Position numbers and translations under genes: made by a program
NCBI GenBank assembly: GCA_034401135.1
Contig: JAWZSP010000003.1
Span: 5,270,001-5,334,000 of the forward strand
Source: Volutella citrinella
Lineage: Eukaryota > Ascomycota > Sordariomycetes > Hypocreales > Nectriaceae
DNA length: 64,000 nucleotides
Reading direction: 5' to 3'
Shown: one piece after another, positions 22,601 through 34,685 of the stretch
Numbering within the stretch: position 1 is the first letter of the stretch
Layout: every line of letters starts with the position of its first letter
Notes under the pieces: generated by a model
What the model saw: the letters and a program-made list of their open reading frames with translations, nothing else
What the model was told of the DNA's origin: nothing
Database searches by the model: none

Positions 22601-23325
22601 AGGGGGACCAGGCCGTGAGGGTGTGCCTGACCGGGTGCCCTGGATGGCTTCGCTCGCTCTCTTGGGAAGGGATTGTCGACCAGAGTCCCTCGCAACTCGA
22701 GATGAAGTACCGCGCTGGTACTCCCACCCCTGGCCTTGCCCGAGTTGCTTGCCACGACGGCGCCGGTGCCCCGCACAGACAGGCCTTTTTCGGGTGTCCT
22801 GCGGCCAAGCACCGTTGCATCCTGGCTGATCAGTGGGGGATCTGGGGAAAGTGGAATCGCGGACGGTAGGGTAGTGGGTGTCCGCCCTTGGTGTTGTTGG
22901 TTGGGGATTCCTGGGGTTTGGTCGCTTGTCGAATGCGGGGAAGACCCCGGGGCCCGGTGCCAAAGCTGGACAGACTGGCCAGGGCATGGCAAGCAAAAGG
23001 GAAAAGGCAGAGGAACTATTGCCCATCAGAGCACCAGCGGACATGCCTGTCTGGCGGTGCGTGTGTCGCCTCCGCGCGGCGCATGGTCGAGTCCCAGTCC
23101 CCAGCCCGAGGCACTTTGACATCTGAAGATGATGGACGCTGCTCCGGAATCCCATGCCGTCTCCTCGTCGACGACTATATTTCCCGGCGGCCCCTGGCAT
23201 CCCCACTGACACTTACTACTACGGTAGTTCACATCCACCCCCTCTGCCTTGTCTCGTCTTTCCCTTCCGTTGGTGAGTAGCAGCCAGGCCCAAGACAGAC
23301 ACTTGCTTGGTCCTAGCCAGCCACC
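19646..23325. other. 3.7 kb gene-poor stretch upstream of the giant repeat gene
   Basis: The longest gene-free stretch in the window. ORFs up to 265 codons occur (22415-23212, minus) but their Pro/Arg/Ser composition and overlap with open frames on the other strand point to chance in GC-rich DNA. The last few hundred bases should be the promoter of the repeat-protein gene; a TATATTT at about 23176 lies 150 nt from its ATG. A non-coding transcript is possible but nothing shows it. Confidence 0.45.
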
Positions 23326-26300
23326 ATGCGGTTCTCCCACTTCCTATGTGCCACTCTGGCCCCAATTGGCCTGGTTGCCGCCGAGCCCGCCGCCGCGCCG
23401 CTCCCGGAGAACCTCGTTGAGCTGCTGGAGAGACACAACCTGGCCTTGGTGCCGCGATCCGAATTGACAGATGCTTTGACGGAGCTCAACACACTGCTGA
23501 AGCAGCAGAGGAATCAGCAGTTTGCGCAGCTGCTGAAGCGACAGAACAGCACCGAGAGCAGCGGCGATAGCAACAACAGCGGCAGCAGCAACAAGGACTC
23601 AGCCAACAGCATTGGCGTCCAATCCCTCATCCCGGGCCTCGACGACCTCCTCGACATCCTCAAAGGCCTGGGCAACACACTCAACGACCTTCCCGCGCTC
23701 ATCAAGGCCGCCCAGAAGCTTCTGACGAGCGAAGTCATCGACTCTCTCCATGATGTCGCCATCTACCTGGCCCAGCTTCTGCAGCCTCCGTTCCCCGAGA
23801 AGACAAGGGCTCTCGTTGAGAATGCCGGCCCGCTCCTCGATCTCGTCAAGGAGCTTGATCTCAAGTCTCTGGTCGGCGAGCTCAAGGATGCCGACCTTCC
23901 AGGCCTCATCAAGGCCATAATCCCGCTGCTCAATGGCGACAATATCAAGAAGATTGAGGGGTTACTCAACAGCGGCGCCGAACTCCTCAATGAGGAGACG
24001 ACCAAGTCCCTCAAGACACTACTTGAGAACTCCAAGCCGCTCATCGACATGCTTCTTGACCTTAATCTCAAGGAGCTCGTGGAAGCCGTCAAACCTCTGC
24101 TCAGCAAGGAGACGATTGATCTGCTTAATGTCCTGCTTAAGAACGGTGCTGAACTCCTCACTGAGGACACAGCTAAGTCTGTTAAGACGCTGCTTGAGAA
24201 CGCGAAGCCGCTCATTGACATGTTGATTGACCTCAATCTCAAGGAGCTCGTGGAAGCAGTCAAGCCTCTGCTCAGCAAGGAGACGATTGACCTGCTCAAT
24301 GTCCTGCTCAAGAACGGTGCTGAACTCCTCACTGAGGACACAGCTAAGTCTGTTAAGACGCTGCTCGAGAATGCCAAGCCCCTGATTGATATGCTGCTCG
24401 ACCTCAATCTCAAGGAGCTCATCGAGTCGCTCAAGCCACTGCTTAGCAAGGAAACTATTGATCTCCTCAACGTCCTGCTTAAGAACGGTGCGTCGTTGCT
24501 GGATGACGACACCACCAAGTCTCTCAAGACGCTACTTGAGAATGCCAAGCCGCTCATTGATATGCTCCTTGATCTCAACTTGAAGGAGCTTATCGAGTCG
24601 CTCAAGCCACTGCTAAGCAAGGAAACCATCGATCTGCTCAACAGCCTGCTCAAGAACGGCGCCGACCTGCTCACTGAGGATACGACCAAGGCGCTCAAGA
24701 CGCTCCTCGAAAACGCCAAGCCTCTTATTGACATGCTGCTTGATCTCGACCTCAAGAGCCTGCTTGGAGCCCTGAAGCCCATCCTTACCGAGGCCAACAT
24801 CAAGAATCTCGGCCTCCTCATTGGAATTTTCGACGAGAACACAGTCCAGCAGCTAGAGATGCTAATTGACACCGCGCTCATGACGCTCGCCCAATTCCTC
24901 GGAGAGCTGAGCCCCGTCCTCAACGCGGACACACTCAACCAGATCCAAGGCCTCGTCAAAAATGCTGCAGCGCTACTTGACGATGCCACATCTGAGAACA
25001 TCAAGAAGCTCCTCGACAGCGCCAAGCCGCTGATTGACATGCTGCTCGACCTCGACTTGGAAGGCCTGATCCAGGCTATCAAGCCATTGCTTAGCAAGGA
25101 GACAATCGGCCTTATTGAGAACCTGCTCAAGAATGCTGCCTCGCTGCTTGATGAGGATACGTCCAAGGCCCTCAAGAGCCTGCTAGAGAGCGCCAAGCCT
25201 CTTATTGACATGCTCGTTGGCCTCGATCTCAAGAAGCTGCTCGATGCGCTTAAGCCCCTGCTCACTGAGGACACGATCAAGAAGATTGTCTACCTCGTGG
25301 GCATCTTTACAACTGAGACGTCAGATAACCTGAAGTTGATCATTGACTCGATCCTCTTGACGCTGGCTGGTCTGCTTGGAGAGCTTACGCCGATTCTCAA
25401 TGCCGACACGCTCAACCAGATCAACGGCCTGGTCAAGAATGCCGCTGGACTGCTCGACGACGCAACCACTGAGCAGATCAAGAAGCTACTCGAGAGTGCC
25501 AAGCCACTTCTCGAGATGATCCTCGAGCTTGATCTCCAGAAGCTGCTCAACGCCCTCAAGCCCCTGCTGACTGAGGATACAATCAAGAAGATTGTCTACC
25601 TCATCGGCATCTTCACGACCGATACATCAGATAACCTGAAGTTGATCATTGACTCAATCCTCTTGACGCTAGCCGGTCTGCTTGGCGAACTTACGCCGAT
25701 CCTCAACGCCGACACGCTCAACCAGATCAATGGCCTGGTCAAGAACGCCGCCGGCCTCCTCGACGACGAGACAGTCAACGTCATCAAGGCGCTGCTCGAC
25801 AAGGTCAAGACGATTGACGTCGGCGCTCTCCTCGAGGCCCTGGAGCCCCTCCTCAAGAAGGAGGCCATCGCCAGCCTCGTCACTCTGCTCCAGAACGCCG
25901 CTTCGCTGCTCACCGAGGAGCTGGCCAACGACCTGAGGGAGCTACTCAAGAACGCCAAGCCGCTCATTGACAAGATTCTCGAAATTGACATCAAGGGCAT
26001 TCTCGACGCCTTGAGCCCCATCCTCAACGTCGAGACCATGAAGGGCCTTGTCAGCCTTGTTGACAAGGCCGCCCAGCTGCTCACCCAGGAGACCGTCGAT
26101 AGTCTCAAGTCTGTCCTCAAGAGCGCCCAGCCGCTTATTGAGAAGCTCACTGGCATCGATATCCAGGGCATCCTCAACGAGCTTGATCCTCTTCTCAAGG
26201 TGGAATCCATCAAGGCCCTCGTCGCCCTGCTCAAGAATGCCGCCGCTCTCCTCACCGAAGAGGTTGTCAACGACCTAAAGGGCCTGCTCAAGAATGCCCA

Positions 26301-28364
26301 GCCGCTCATTGACAAGATTGTCGATATCGACATCAAGGGTATCCTGGCCGCTCTGGAGCCTCTCCTCAAGGTCGAGGCCGTGCAGGCCGTCGTCGACCTG
26401 GTCTTCCACGCTTCGGAGCTTCTCACGGACGAGGTCGTTGAGGACCTCAAGAACGTGCTCAAGAGCGCCACGCCGCTTATTGACAAGATTGTCGAGATTG
26501 ACATCAAGAAGCTGGTCGATGCAATCAGCCCGCTCCTCACTGAGGAGTCCATCAAGGGACTCGTCAGCATGCTCGGCAACCTCCAAGGCCTCGTCACAGC
26601 AGAGTTCATTGACCAGATCAAGAAACTCATCGCCGGCGCCGGTCCTCTGCTGTCTGATCTTGCAGGCATTGACCTCAAGGGTCTCATCAGCCAGGTCAAG
26701 CCCATCCTCGATGAAGTTGCTCAGCTCGATCTCAAGACCCTGTTTGACGCCCTCAAGCCGCTCCTGTCCGAGGAGTCTGTCAAGGGACTGGTCAGCCTTC
26801 TCGGTAATGTCCAGCGACTCATCACTACCGAGTTTGTGGACCAGACCAAGGGTCTCATCGCTGGTGCCGGTCCTCTCTTGGCTGACCTTGGCACTATCGA
26901 CCTCAAGGGGCTCATCAGCCAGGTCAAACCTATCCTTGACGAGGTTGCCCAGCTCGACCTCAAGACCCTGTTTGATGCCATCAAGCCCCTCCTTTCCAAG
27001 GAGTCCATCGAGGGTCTGGTCGGCCTTCTCGGCAACGTCCAGAAGCTGCTCACTGCCGATACCATTAGCCAGATCCAGGGTCTTCTCGCCGGCGCTGGTC
27101 CGCTCCTCGAGATGCTGGGTGAGATTGATCTCAAGAGCCTCATCAACCAGGTCAAGCCCATCCTCGGCGAGCTCTCCAAGATTGATCTCGAGGCCCTCTT
27201 CACTGCCATCAAGCCTCTCCTCACCAAGGAGTCGATTGAGGGTCTCGTCGGCCTCCTTGGCAATGTGCAGAAGCTGCTCAATGCCGACACCGTCAAGCAG
27301 ATCCAGGACCTGCTGGCAGGAGCCGGTCCTCTGCTGGCCTCCCTTGGCAAGATTGACCTTCCCGCTCTTATCGAGAAGGTGAAGCCGCTGCTTGATGAGC
27401 TTCTCAAGGTTGACCTGGCCAAGATCATCTCGCAGGTCGGACCTCTGCTCGATATGGTCAGCAGCCTCGACCTCGCGGGCATCCTCGAGGCCGTCAAGCC
27501 TCTGTTGTCCCCCGAGAGCGTCAAGGGTCTCATTGGACTCCTCAAGAACGCCCAGGACCTCCTCACTGCCGATTTCGTCAAGCAGGCCCAGTCTCTCATC
27601 AAGGGAGCTGGTCCTCTGCTCGAGGCCGTGTCCAAGCTCAACCTTGAGAAGATTATTGGCCAGCTGGAGCCTGTGCTCAATGCCCTTGGGGAGATTGACA
27701 TGAAGCAGTTGGTTGACAAACTGGTCAACCCGCTCCTCCGTGGTCTTGCCAAGATTGACCTCGGTGCCCTGATTGACAAGGTTGTTCCCATCATCAACGA
27801 CCTTGGTACCGTTGATCTGGTCAAGATCTGGGAGACCATCAAGCCCAAGTTGACCCCCGAGACCGTCCAGGGTCTAATTGGCGTCCTCGCCAACGCCGAG
27901 GACCTCCTCACCGAGGAGTTTGTCAAGAACGCTGGAGCCCTCCTTGCTGGCGCCGTGCCATTGATTGCTGTCCTCAAGAACATTGACATTGAGGGTCTCT
28001 TCAAGGTCATCAAGCCTCTCCTTGACGAACTCAACGGCGTCGACCTGTCGGGTCTGGCCAAGTCCATCAAGCCCGTTCTCGAGGCCCTTCAGAAGGTTGA
28101 CATCAAGGGCATCATGGATGAGATCCTGCCTTTGTTGACGCCAGAGAAGGTTGGTATGCTGAGGGACCTCCTGGATAACGCCGGCGGCCTCTTGAGCAAG
28201 ACTTTTGTGAATAACGCGTCTGAACTGCTTGGAGATGCTACACCAGTAAGCCGTGACCCCTGCTCTTTAATAGTTGACGTTTGCTAACAACGTTTTAGCT
28301 TGTCGGTGCTGTCGCAGACATTGTGCAGGCTGTGCTGGGAGAGTTACTGGGAAGGAAGTCATGA
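23326..28364 (+). CDS. Giant secreted Leu-rich helical repeat protein, 1661 aa
   Basis: Exons 23326-28245 and 28299-28364, intron GTAAGC..TTTTAG; the second exon adds 21 residues and the stop. A signal peptide (about residues 1-20, ending A-A-E-P) is followed by a short Gln/Asn/Ser-rich linker. From about residue 105 to the end the protein is one array of amphipathic helical repeats. Typical phrases are AKPLIDMLLDLNLKELIE, LKPLLSKETIDLLN and LLKNGAELLTEDT. Five units repeat at exactly 171 nt (57 aa); a 102-aa super-unit occurs twice in the middle; the C-terminal third uses a variant with LLGNVQ and GAGPLLADLG. I find no cysteine after the signal peptide and almost no Trp, and Leu, Lys, Asp and Ile dominate. 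No GPI signal or transmembrane segment. I know no named family; a secreted lipid- or surface-binding alpha-solenoid is one guess. Confidence 0.9.
24070..24924 (+). repeat. Tandem 171-nt (57-codon) coding repeat
   Basis: The word AAGGAGCTC or a close variant recurs at 24070, 24241, 24412 and 24583, with AAGAGCCTG at 24754, all exactly 171 nt apart. Copies one and two share a perfect 56-nt block (24139-24194 and 24310-24365). Others differ mostly at third codon positions. Confidence 0.85.
25276..25887 (+). repeat. Duplicated 306-nt (102-codon) super-unit
   Basis: ATCAAGAAGATTGTCTACCT begins at 25276 and again at 25582. The stretch that follows encodes nearly identical protein in both copies (GIFTT.TSDNLKLIIDSILL, then LTPILNADTLNQINGLVKNA). 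Inferred to be a later duplication inside the repeat array. Confidence 0.8.
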
Positions 28365-28964
28365 GAGGATGATAATGCCTTAATGCTAGCATGAGTAGTT
28401 GGACATGGAGGGATACCCAAATTAACTAAGACACGTCGCAGACGACAATGTAATGAAATACGTACTACGGAATGAATCTCCGTGTTGGAACACACCGTTT
28501 ATGCAATGTGAACTGTTCACTCATTGTTCAAATGCCCACGGACTTGTGCACACACACCAAGGCTGCTTGTGCGTCTGCTGTCACGGCCGGTGTCCTGACC
28601 CGTGGTGGCTTTGCTTGTGTCCTCAACATGGTAGAATCACGCCACAGTGCCACTGACTGTCACTTTGCCGTCCATACCGGTACATACCTCCCCAAGCCGC
28701 ACATTGGGTCCGTGGCTTCAGATATCGAGGCATCACCGAGGGCATAGCTTGAGAAATTGAAAGTGTAGTTAGTTCAATGGCAACCCAAGTTGCATTGCAT
28801 TATTGCATTATTATTCATGTGCTGTTCTTGCAGCTATGGCGTTAAATGAGGGTATGTCTAATGAGGGGTATCTAAATGAGGGTATATCATTATGTTTCGT
28901 AGCCATGGCTTCGTGTCGCAATAAAATCACCGTCCCAATCCGTTCCGTTGTACCTTAGTTCCCA
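28365..28964. other. Shared 3' region of two convergent genes
   Basis: 0.6 kb between the stop codons of the giant repeat gene and the DUF3712 gene; both terminators must lie here. Holds AT-rich words and the small tandem repeat listed at 28841. No ORF with coding character. Confidence 0.5.
28841..28886. repeat. Three imperfect copies of a 14-15 nt unit
   Basis: TAAATGAGGGTAT, CTAATGAGGGGTAT and CTAAATGAGGGTAT follow one another in the convergent 3' region. Likely replication slippage. Confidence 0.7.
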
Positions 28965-30412
28965 TCACCTCGTCGCCGTCAGCTGCCTCGCACCGAGCTT
29001 GACCATTGTCCGCATCATGTTCCACCGGCGCGCATTCATCCTCTTGTCCTTTGCGCCGCTGTTATTAGAATTCGCCGTCTTCGTCTCGTTCTTGGCCTTC
29101 GCCCAGTGCTCATACGCGCCGTCCAGGATGGTCGAGTTGCCCAACACCTCGCCAATGACCTTGCCGAAGGAGCCGCCGTCGCCATTGACCAGGCCGGCCA
29201 AGACGTCGCCGACCAGCTTCATGACGGGCATGCGGGCCGTCAGGGTCTTGGGGTTGAGGATGGCCTCGAGGTATCCAATGTGCTCGCCGTTGACCATGAC
29301 GGCCTTGCCGGTGGCATTGAGCTCGATTTGGCCGGCAGACAGGGCATTCTGCTGGCTGGCGAGCAGCGAACCGAGGTTGGGCAGCAGCTGGTCGAGGTAC
29401 AGCTCGCCATCAAAGTTCTTCATGTTGTCTCCGGGCGTCAGCGTCACATCATAGACATTGACCTCGCCGAGCTTGAGGTCGCCTGACATGACATTGAGCG
29501 TCAGGTTGCCCAACCCGAGCGTAAGTGCGCCGTGGTTCGGCAGGCTGATTTTACCCTTGACATTGTGTCCATTGGCGTCCCGATCACCGAGAAACTGCAG
29601 AGATTCGATGCCAAAGCCGCGCATGTTGTCGAGAGCGGGCAGCTTAATGGTCAGGTCCATGTTTGGGCTGTACGACAGAGCACCCAGTTTGACCGTTGGC
29701 TTCGGGTCGGCCTTGATGGACAGATCCACGTCCTTTTGCTCAAAGACCCTCTTGAGCCAGGAAACAAGCTCGGGCTCGTTGAGCACCTTGACCTTTTGCT
29801 CCACGACGTGGACATCCGTCTTGTGGTGCACCTTTTGCTCGTCCAGGCTAAGCTTGACAAAGGGGTTGAACGGCTTGGTGTCCTTGTTGTACAGTCCCAG
29901 GGTTACGGGTTCGATCTTTGCTGGCAGGGGAGTATCCAGCGATGTCTCGAGCTGGACGGTGAGCTCGGTGGGCGAGTCCGCGCGGAACAAACCACTCTTG
30001 ACGGGCAGCTTCTGCTCGTTTACTAGTTTCTGGACAATGGCGGGGATGATGACCTTGAAGCTGTTTATACGATTAGTGCGCGGCCATTGGGCCAAGAGGG
30101 AGCGAGGGATACATACATGATCGGGAGGAGGATGGCCAGAAGGATGACAAAGGCGATCAGATAGTACCACTTGAACCTGGAGCAGTGGCGCTTGACCTTT
30201 TGCTTCTTGGTGAACGGCGCCTCGTGCTGCTTCCCCTCGATGCCGTCATCTAGCGATGAGGCGGCATCGTTGTTGGCGCGGGCCGTGTCTGTGACCTCCT
30301 CGTTGCCTCTGGCGCCATGCATCGACACTCGAGGGCTGGAGCTGGTGGGCGGCAGAGGTCCCGAGTCGGGCCTGTTGACGCCATCGCTTGGTTTCTGTTG
30401 CTCCGACGCCAT
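28965..30412 (-). CDS. DUF3712 single-pass membrane protein
   Basis: Exons 30117-30412 and 28965-30060 give 463 aa; intron GTATGT..ACAG joins PI-IFKV in frame. The first 80 residues are polar and disordered, ending in a basic patch (KKQKVKRHCSRFKWYY). One membrane helix covers about residues 82-100, so topology is type II with the large C-terminal part outside or in a lumen. That part is beta-rich, with repeated LTIKLPAL-, LTLGLGNLTL- and GQIELNATG-like strands, as in fungal DUF3712 proteins, which resemble LEA-2/tandem lipid-binding beta folds. An Asn-rich linker and basic tail end it. Convergent with the giant repeat gene, but no operon-like link can be claimed. Function unknown. Confidence 0.85.
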
Positions 30413-31957
30413 GTTGAAAGCAGTGATGCTCTGTCGAGTGTTGATAGAGCCTCTGGTGCTACTTGCTGGTCCAGTACCAGGTCAGAGTGAGACCAAACAG
30501 AAGAAAGCGAGTCCCGGGGGTGCAATGGGGTGCATGCGCCGTGGGGTTGGGACGACTGTATAAGATGCGCACATGACGCATCTCCAACAAAGAGCTCTAC
30601 AAAGCCGAGGTGTTGGGGTGCTACGCAAATGGTCACATGCATGGCCAACGCAATTTATTGCCCTTGTCTGCTCAAAGGTTCTTGATAATGAGCAAACTAC
30701 GCCTTGTTTGTCGAGGGTGGTCGAGCTAGTCCGCCCCCCGATGTGATGGGATGTGACCTTGGATGTGATGAGGGGAAAGCGGGAAAGCAGGTAGCAGTCG
30801 CAGCGATTATCGTTCTGCCATATGGCTTTTCTGGGCATGGTTGCATGCGCAGATGCCACCACAGTCTACCGCCATCCCGGGATAACGACCGGGGCTGGCA
30901 CACTGGCAAGGCACGACCCCGGCCGCGATGCAACGGTCCCGGGGTTGTTGCAAGGCCGTCGACCACACCTCGGCTCAGCTGACCAGGCTTCTGCGGTTGT
31001 ACCAGTCGAGTACACGACGGCCCAGAGTCGAGTACATCCCGCGGGCCATGTGTGTGAATGCGGGGAAGCTCTGCTGCCCCGGCTCTACCTGGCCAGGGTC
31101 AGGCGAGATCAACAGGCCTTTCCATGGCCACCCACACCCTACTGGCCGTCTTGTTTCCGCTGGACCTTGCCCAATGGCATCTACAGGGTCGGTACCCATT
31201 GAGGCAATCAGCTTCCGGGTCTGTACTCCGCGGTAGCATCACGGCCGCCAATTCGGAAGGCTACAGCGGCGGCGCAAACGAAACGAAGTGGGCATGTGAC
31301 GGTTGCCTGCGGGGAGAGCTGCTCCGTGGATGTGGACGGGCCCCAGAACGGCTCTAGTGTGCCGAGCAGCGTGGCGGGGAAGCTGTTCGTTGTCGCTCGG
31401 GCGAGTCATCACTGACAGGGCTGGCCATCGAGACTAACAAATTCGCTTCTGCTTCCCCGCGCCGCCATGACCAACGCTATTCAGCCGAGCACGATTGGCT
31501 CTCTCGGCAGTGTCCGCATTGGGTAGTCTATTCGTGTCCAAGGCTCGTGCCGACGCTGTTGTTGGTGTTGATGTTGGTGTTGGTGCATTTGTGCTGCCTT
31601 GTGAAGATGGTTGGGCATTGATTCCTCGTGGAGACAACTCAGCTGGCTTTGTTAATCTTGTTCGACTGCGCCGGGCGCCCAAGAGGCCAAACCGGCAGGC
31701 AATTCATGTCTCCAAACCCTGTGACAGCCTACTCCAAGTCGCATCGCATGGGAGCATGGCCAGGGCCGTGTTATTACCGCCAAGCTACAGGCTTACGAGG
31801 GACCAGACTGGGCACACAAGAGCGCATAAAAGATCAACATGGCTTAATTTCCACCTGCAGCTGCTGCGCTGCATCCTGTAGACTTGTGAATCAATTACCT
31901 TCAAAACCCGCCTCAACAGAGCCATGCGCGCGCACGTTGACGTCTGTCATCCCAAAA
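30413..31957. other. Intergenic stretch
   Basis: 1.5 kb between two minus-strand genes. ORFs of 80-128 codons overlap on both strands without coding bias. A TGTTGTTGGTGTTGATGTTGG-like GT-rich run lies near 31555-31590. Nothing else seen. Confidence 0.45.
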
Positions 31958-33681
31958 CTAATTAAACACCCATGTCTGGTGCTCCGATGCCCGCCCTTCC
32001 CTGACTTTAAACGCGGCAACGCCGTCTTCGGACTTGAGGCACGGCGGGAGCGCGTCTCCGTGATTGTTCGGCGGCCAATACGACGTGTCGTTGCGCAGTC
32101 GCCACAGCAGCGACTCGTGCAAGACGGCGTCGGGCGGAATGTCGCGCGCGGAGCCCTTGTTGAGCGGGAACCGCACGTTGACCCATCCGCTCCTCGTGAG
32201 CTCCCAGCGCGTGATGAAGGGAAGGTATTCTGCGTAGTGTCAGCGGCAGTTTCACGTGTTGTTGCTGAAGTCATCGTCTTACCCATCATCTTCCACAGCA
32301 GCACCTTGAAGAAGCCGGTCCCGCGTCCAAACGCCAGAGAGTCGTGCATGACCGACCCGAGAGCATACGTTCTCTTGGCCTTGAAGCGCCGCTTGAACTT
32401 GTCCAAGCTGTGGCACCACTTCACCGCCGCCTGCGGATCCTGCTTGCCCACAGCCTCCAATTCCTGAAGCATCCACGCCAGTGGGATGTCACTCATCTGC
32501 ATCCGATCGCTGTCCAAGTCCTTGCTTGGCTCCACGGCCTTTCGTGAAGTCCAGAAGTTGACGAAGCGTTGCCAAACCGTCATGTCGTCCTGATTGTCCA
32601 ACGGATTGTCCGCGACCGACGGCCAGCCTCCCCCGACATCGCCGTGGCAGCCAGGAAACCACACTTCCTTGATGTCCTCATCCGTCGAGGCGTGCATATC
32701 CTGCGCCAGCAAGGCAGGCTTGAACTTGACACGACGCTCGTCCACCGCCACCGCATGGCGCACGTATTGAGCCGTTCCGGCGACCGGGACGGGTACGGGT
32801 GTTCTCTGCTCGAGCACGGCAACAGAGTTGACGCAGTCCCAGATACCCAGGAAGTAGACCTTGATGTTCTGCTCCTTGGCCTTCCCATCTACCATGACGG
32901 TCTCGTTGCGACAAAACGTCTGGCTGAACGCCGTGACTTCATTCAGAGCCACCTCGGTTCCATGACTGTGGCTCGTAGCTGCTTGCGCCTCGCCATCGTG
33001 GTCCGAAAGTAATGGATCGGTTTCGGTCATCTCGTACGGGAGGGCGTCGTCTTCGCTCTGTGCCACCAGTCTGTCCTTGATGTCGCCCTCTAGATACCGC
33101 TGATAGAGCCGATATGCAAACGGCACCATCTCCTCGTTGCCCTTGCAGAGGAGTCCGACGGTGTGGATCATGCGAGCCAGAAACTTGGCCGTAAATGCGC
33201 CTCTGCTAAAGCCGAACATGTAGATCTTGGCCCCCTGCGGCAGTCAATACCGCCTCCATGTGTTCTGAGGTCGACAGTAGTTGCTGACTTACGGACTCGT
33301 AGTATCGCATCAGGAATCGATAGCCTGCAATGACGTGGGCATCAAATGACGTGCCGAATCCTTGGTCGAGGGTCAGGGAAACAGCGCCCCCAAGGCCTTG
33401 GAGCCATGATTTGTTCACTGATCGCTCGTTGATGTCGTATGTTCCGATGCCGGCTGTGAGGACGTCGTCAGTACAGGGCGACTGGATATAAAGCCTGTCG
33501 TGGGAGATTGCAGTCCATACTTACTCTGATAATAATGATACTGGTTGGGATGGTTCCGATCCAGCTTGCTCAGTAACTTGACCACGTTAGTATCGGCATT
33601 GGACCCAGTAAACGAATTTCCAGTGCCATCGAAGCAAAGCACCAGCTTCTTAGGCTCTTTGGTATCGCTGTCGCCTTGCAT
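31958..33681 (-). CDS. DUF2235 alpha/beta hydrolase (Tle1-like lipase fold)
   Basis: Exons 33525-33681, 33293-33453, 32283-33234 and 31958-32229 give 513 aa; introns are GT..AG and in frame. It opens with [14 protein letters not shown], then YHYYQ-TGIGTYD, both hallmarks of the family. The nucleophile elbow is G-F-S-R-G (in [11 protein letters not shown]), with Ser as catalytic residue; a conserved [12 protein letters not shown] block supplies acid/metal-site residues. The N-terminal domain of bacterial type VI phospholipase Tle1 has this fold, but the activity of fungal members is largely unknown. The C-terminal exon ([12 protein letters not shown], then [18 protein letters not shown]) is also typical. 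An in-frame Met 25 codons upstream is possible; I prefer the one at 33681. Confidence 0.88.
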
Positions 33682-34685
33682 GGTGAGGGTATCCGCGCCT
33701 TGAAACGACTGTCGCAGAACGGGAAAGAGAGGAGTCCGGGGAAATGCAGAGCGCAAGGAGCGTCGACCTTATAGGGCGACAACCAGCCTCATTCCAGTGG
33801 CTATTCGATAGATTACAGCTGGGCCGAACCGGTGACACGTTCCAGCCATACATATCTTCGAAAGGTCCTGTGCCAAGACTGCCAACGCGGTATTGAACGG
33901 CCCGAGATGCACAACTGACACAAATCGGCACAGCAGCCAGCCATCTTCCAATAGTGTAGCGGTTGGCCATGCTGGTGGCGCCCGAGAAAGCGCCGCATTG
34001 CCGGGAAGAGACACTGGGGGGAACCTGCGGTGAACCACAACACACGCTGGTTTTCCTCAAGGACGCGGGGATGCCGGCCCAGATACGCAATCTCGACTTT
34101 TCCCCGTCTCTTCAAGCCCGAGTCAAAGGCTGGAGGACGCCTCAGGGTAATGTTGAAGGACGAGCACTATGCGAAAAGTACATACGTGGCGGCGCAGGAT
34201 CTGCGGGGTTCTGAGACACGGGTGCCCAGTGGCTTGGTGTCTCAGCCAGCCACGGCTTACTCCGCGAACCACTGCCTCAGTGAAGTCGTACAGCTGCTTT
34301 CCAAACACAGCTCGGGGAAGTCGGTGCCAAGATTGGTGCCCAACCGCCCTGAATTGCGATATAGGTGGCCGAAAAGTCAGCAACACCGGGCGGGTTGTAC
34401 TGCCTTGCGATCAAATGGGAATAGGAACAGCTCGCAAGACTTGGACGGCCATTGCTCATGAAGGATAGCTAATTGCTTCATCGTTTCTTCATTGTATCAT
34501 TCTTCAAGATATGCAACTTATTTTGACTTTACAAATATGACACCGCTGTCTCATCACGTTCATCCATGTCCAGCCATCAAATCGCAACCTTCGCTTCTGA
34601 AGCAAGTCGTTGAACGGCATCTCCTCATAGTACAGTGAGCTTCCAGGCCCGCCCATGGCATTAACTATCGGCCCATGGCGTCTGC
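33682..34685. other. Intergenic stretch
   Basis: 1.0 kb between two minus-strand genes; promoter of the DUF2235 gene on the left. Short ORFs only. Confidence 0.45.

Noticed and set aside
22415..23212. 265-codon minus-strand ORF in the gene-free stretch
   Set aside because: Pro/Arg/Ser-rich with no domain, and overlapping open frames of similar length on the plus strand; consistent with GC-rich non-coding DNA.
23763..28070. Long minus-strand ORFs (449, 505 and 369 codons) across the giant repeat gene
   Set aside because: They are mirror frames of a Leu/Lys/Asp-rich repeat; the antisense products are Ser/Arg-rich with no domain, while the plus strand has signal peptide, good splice and repeat logic.
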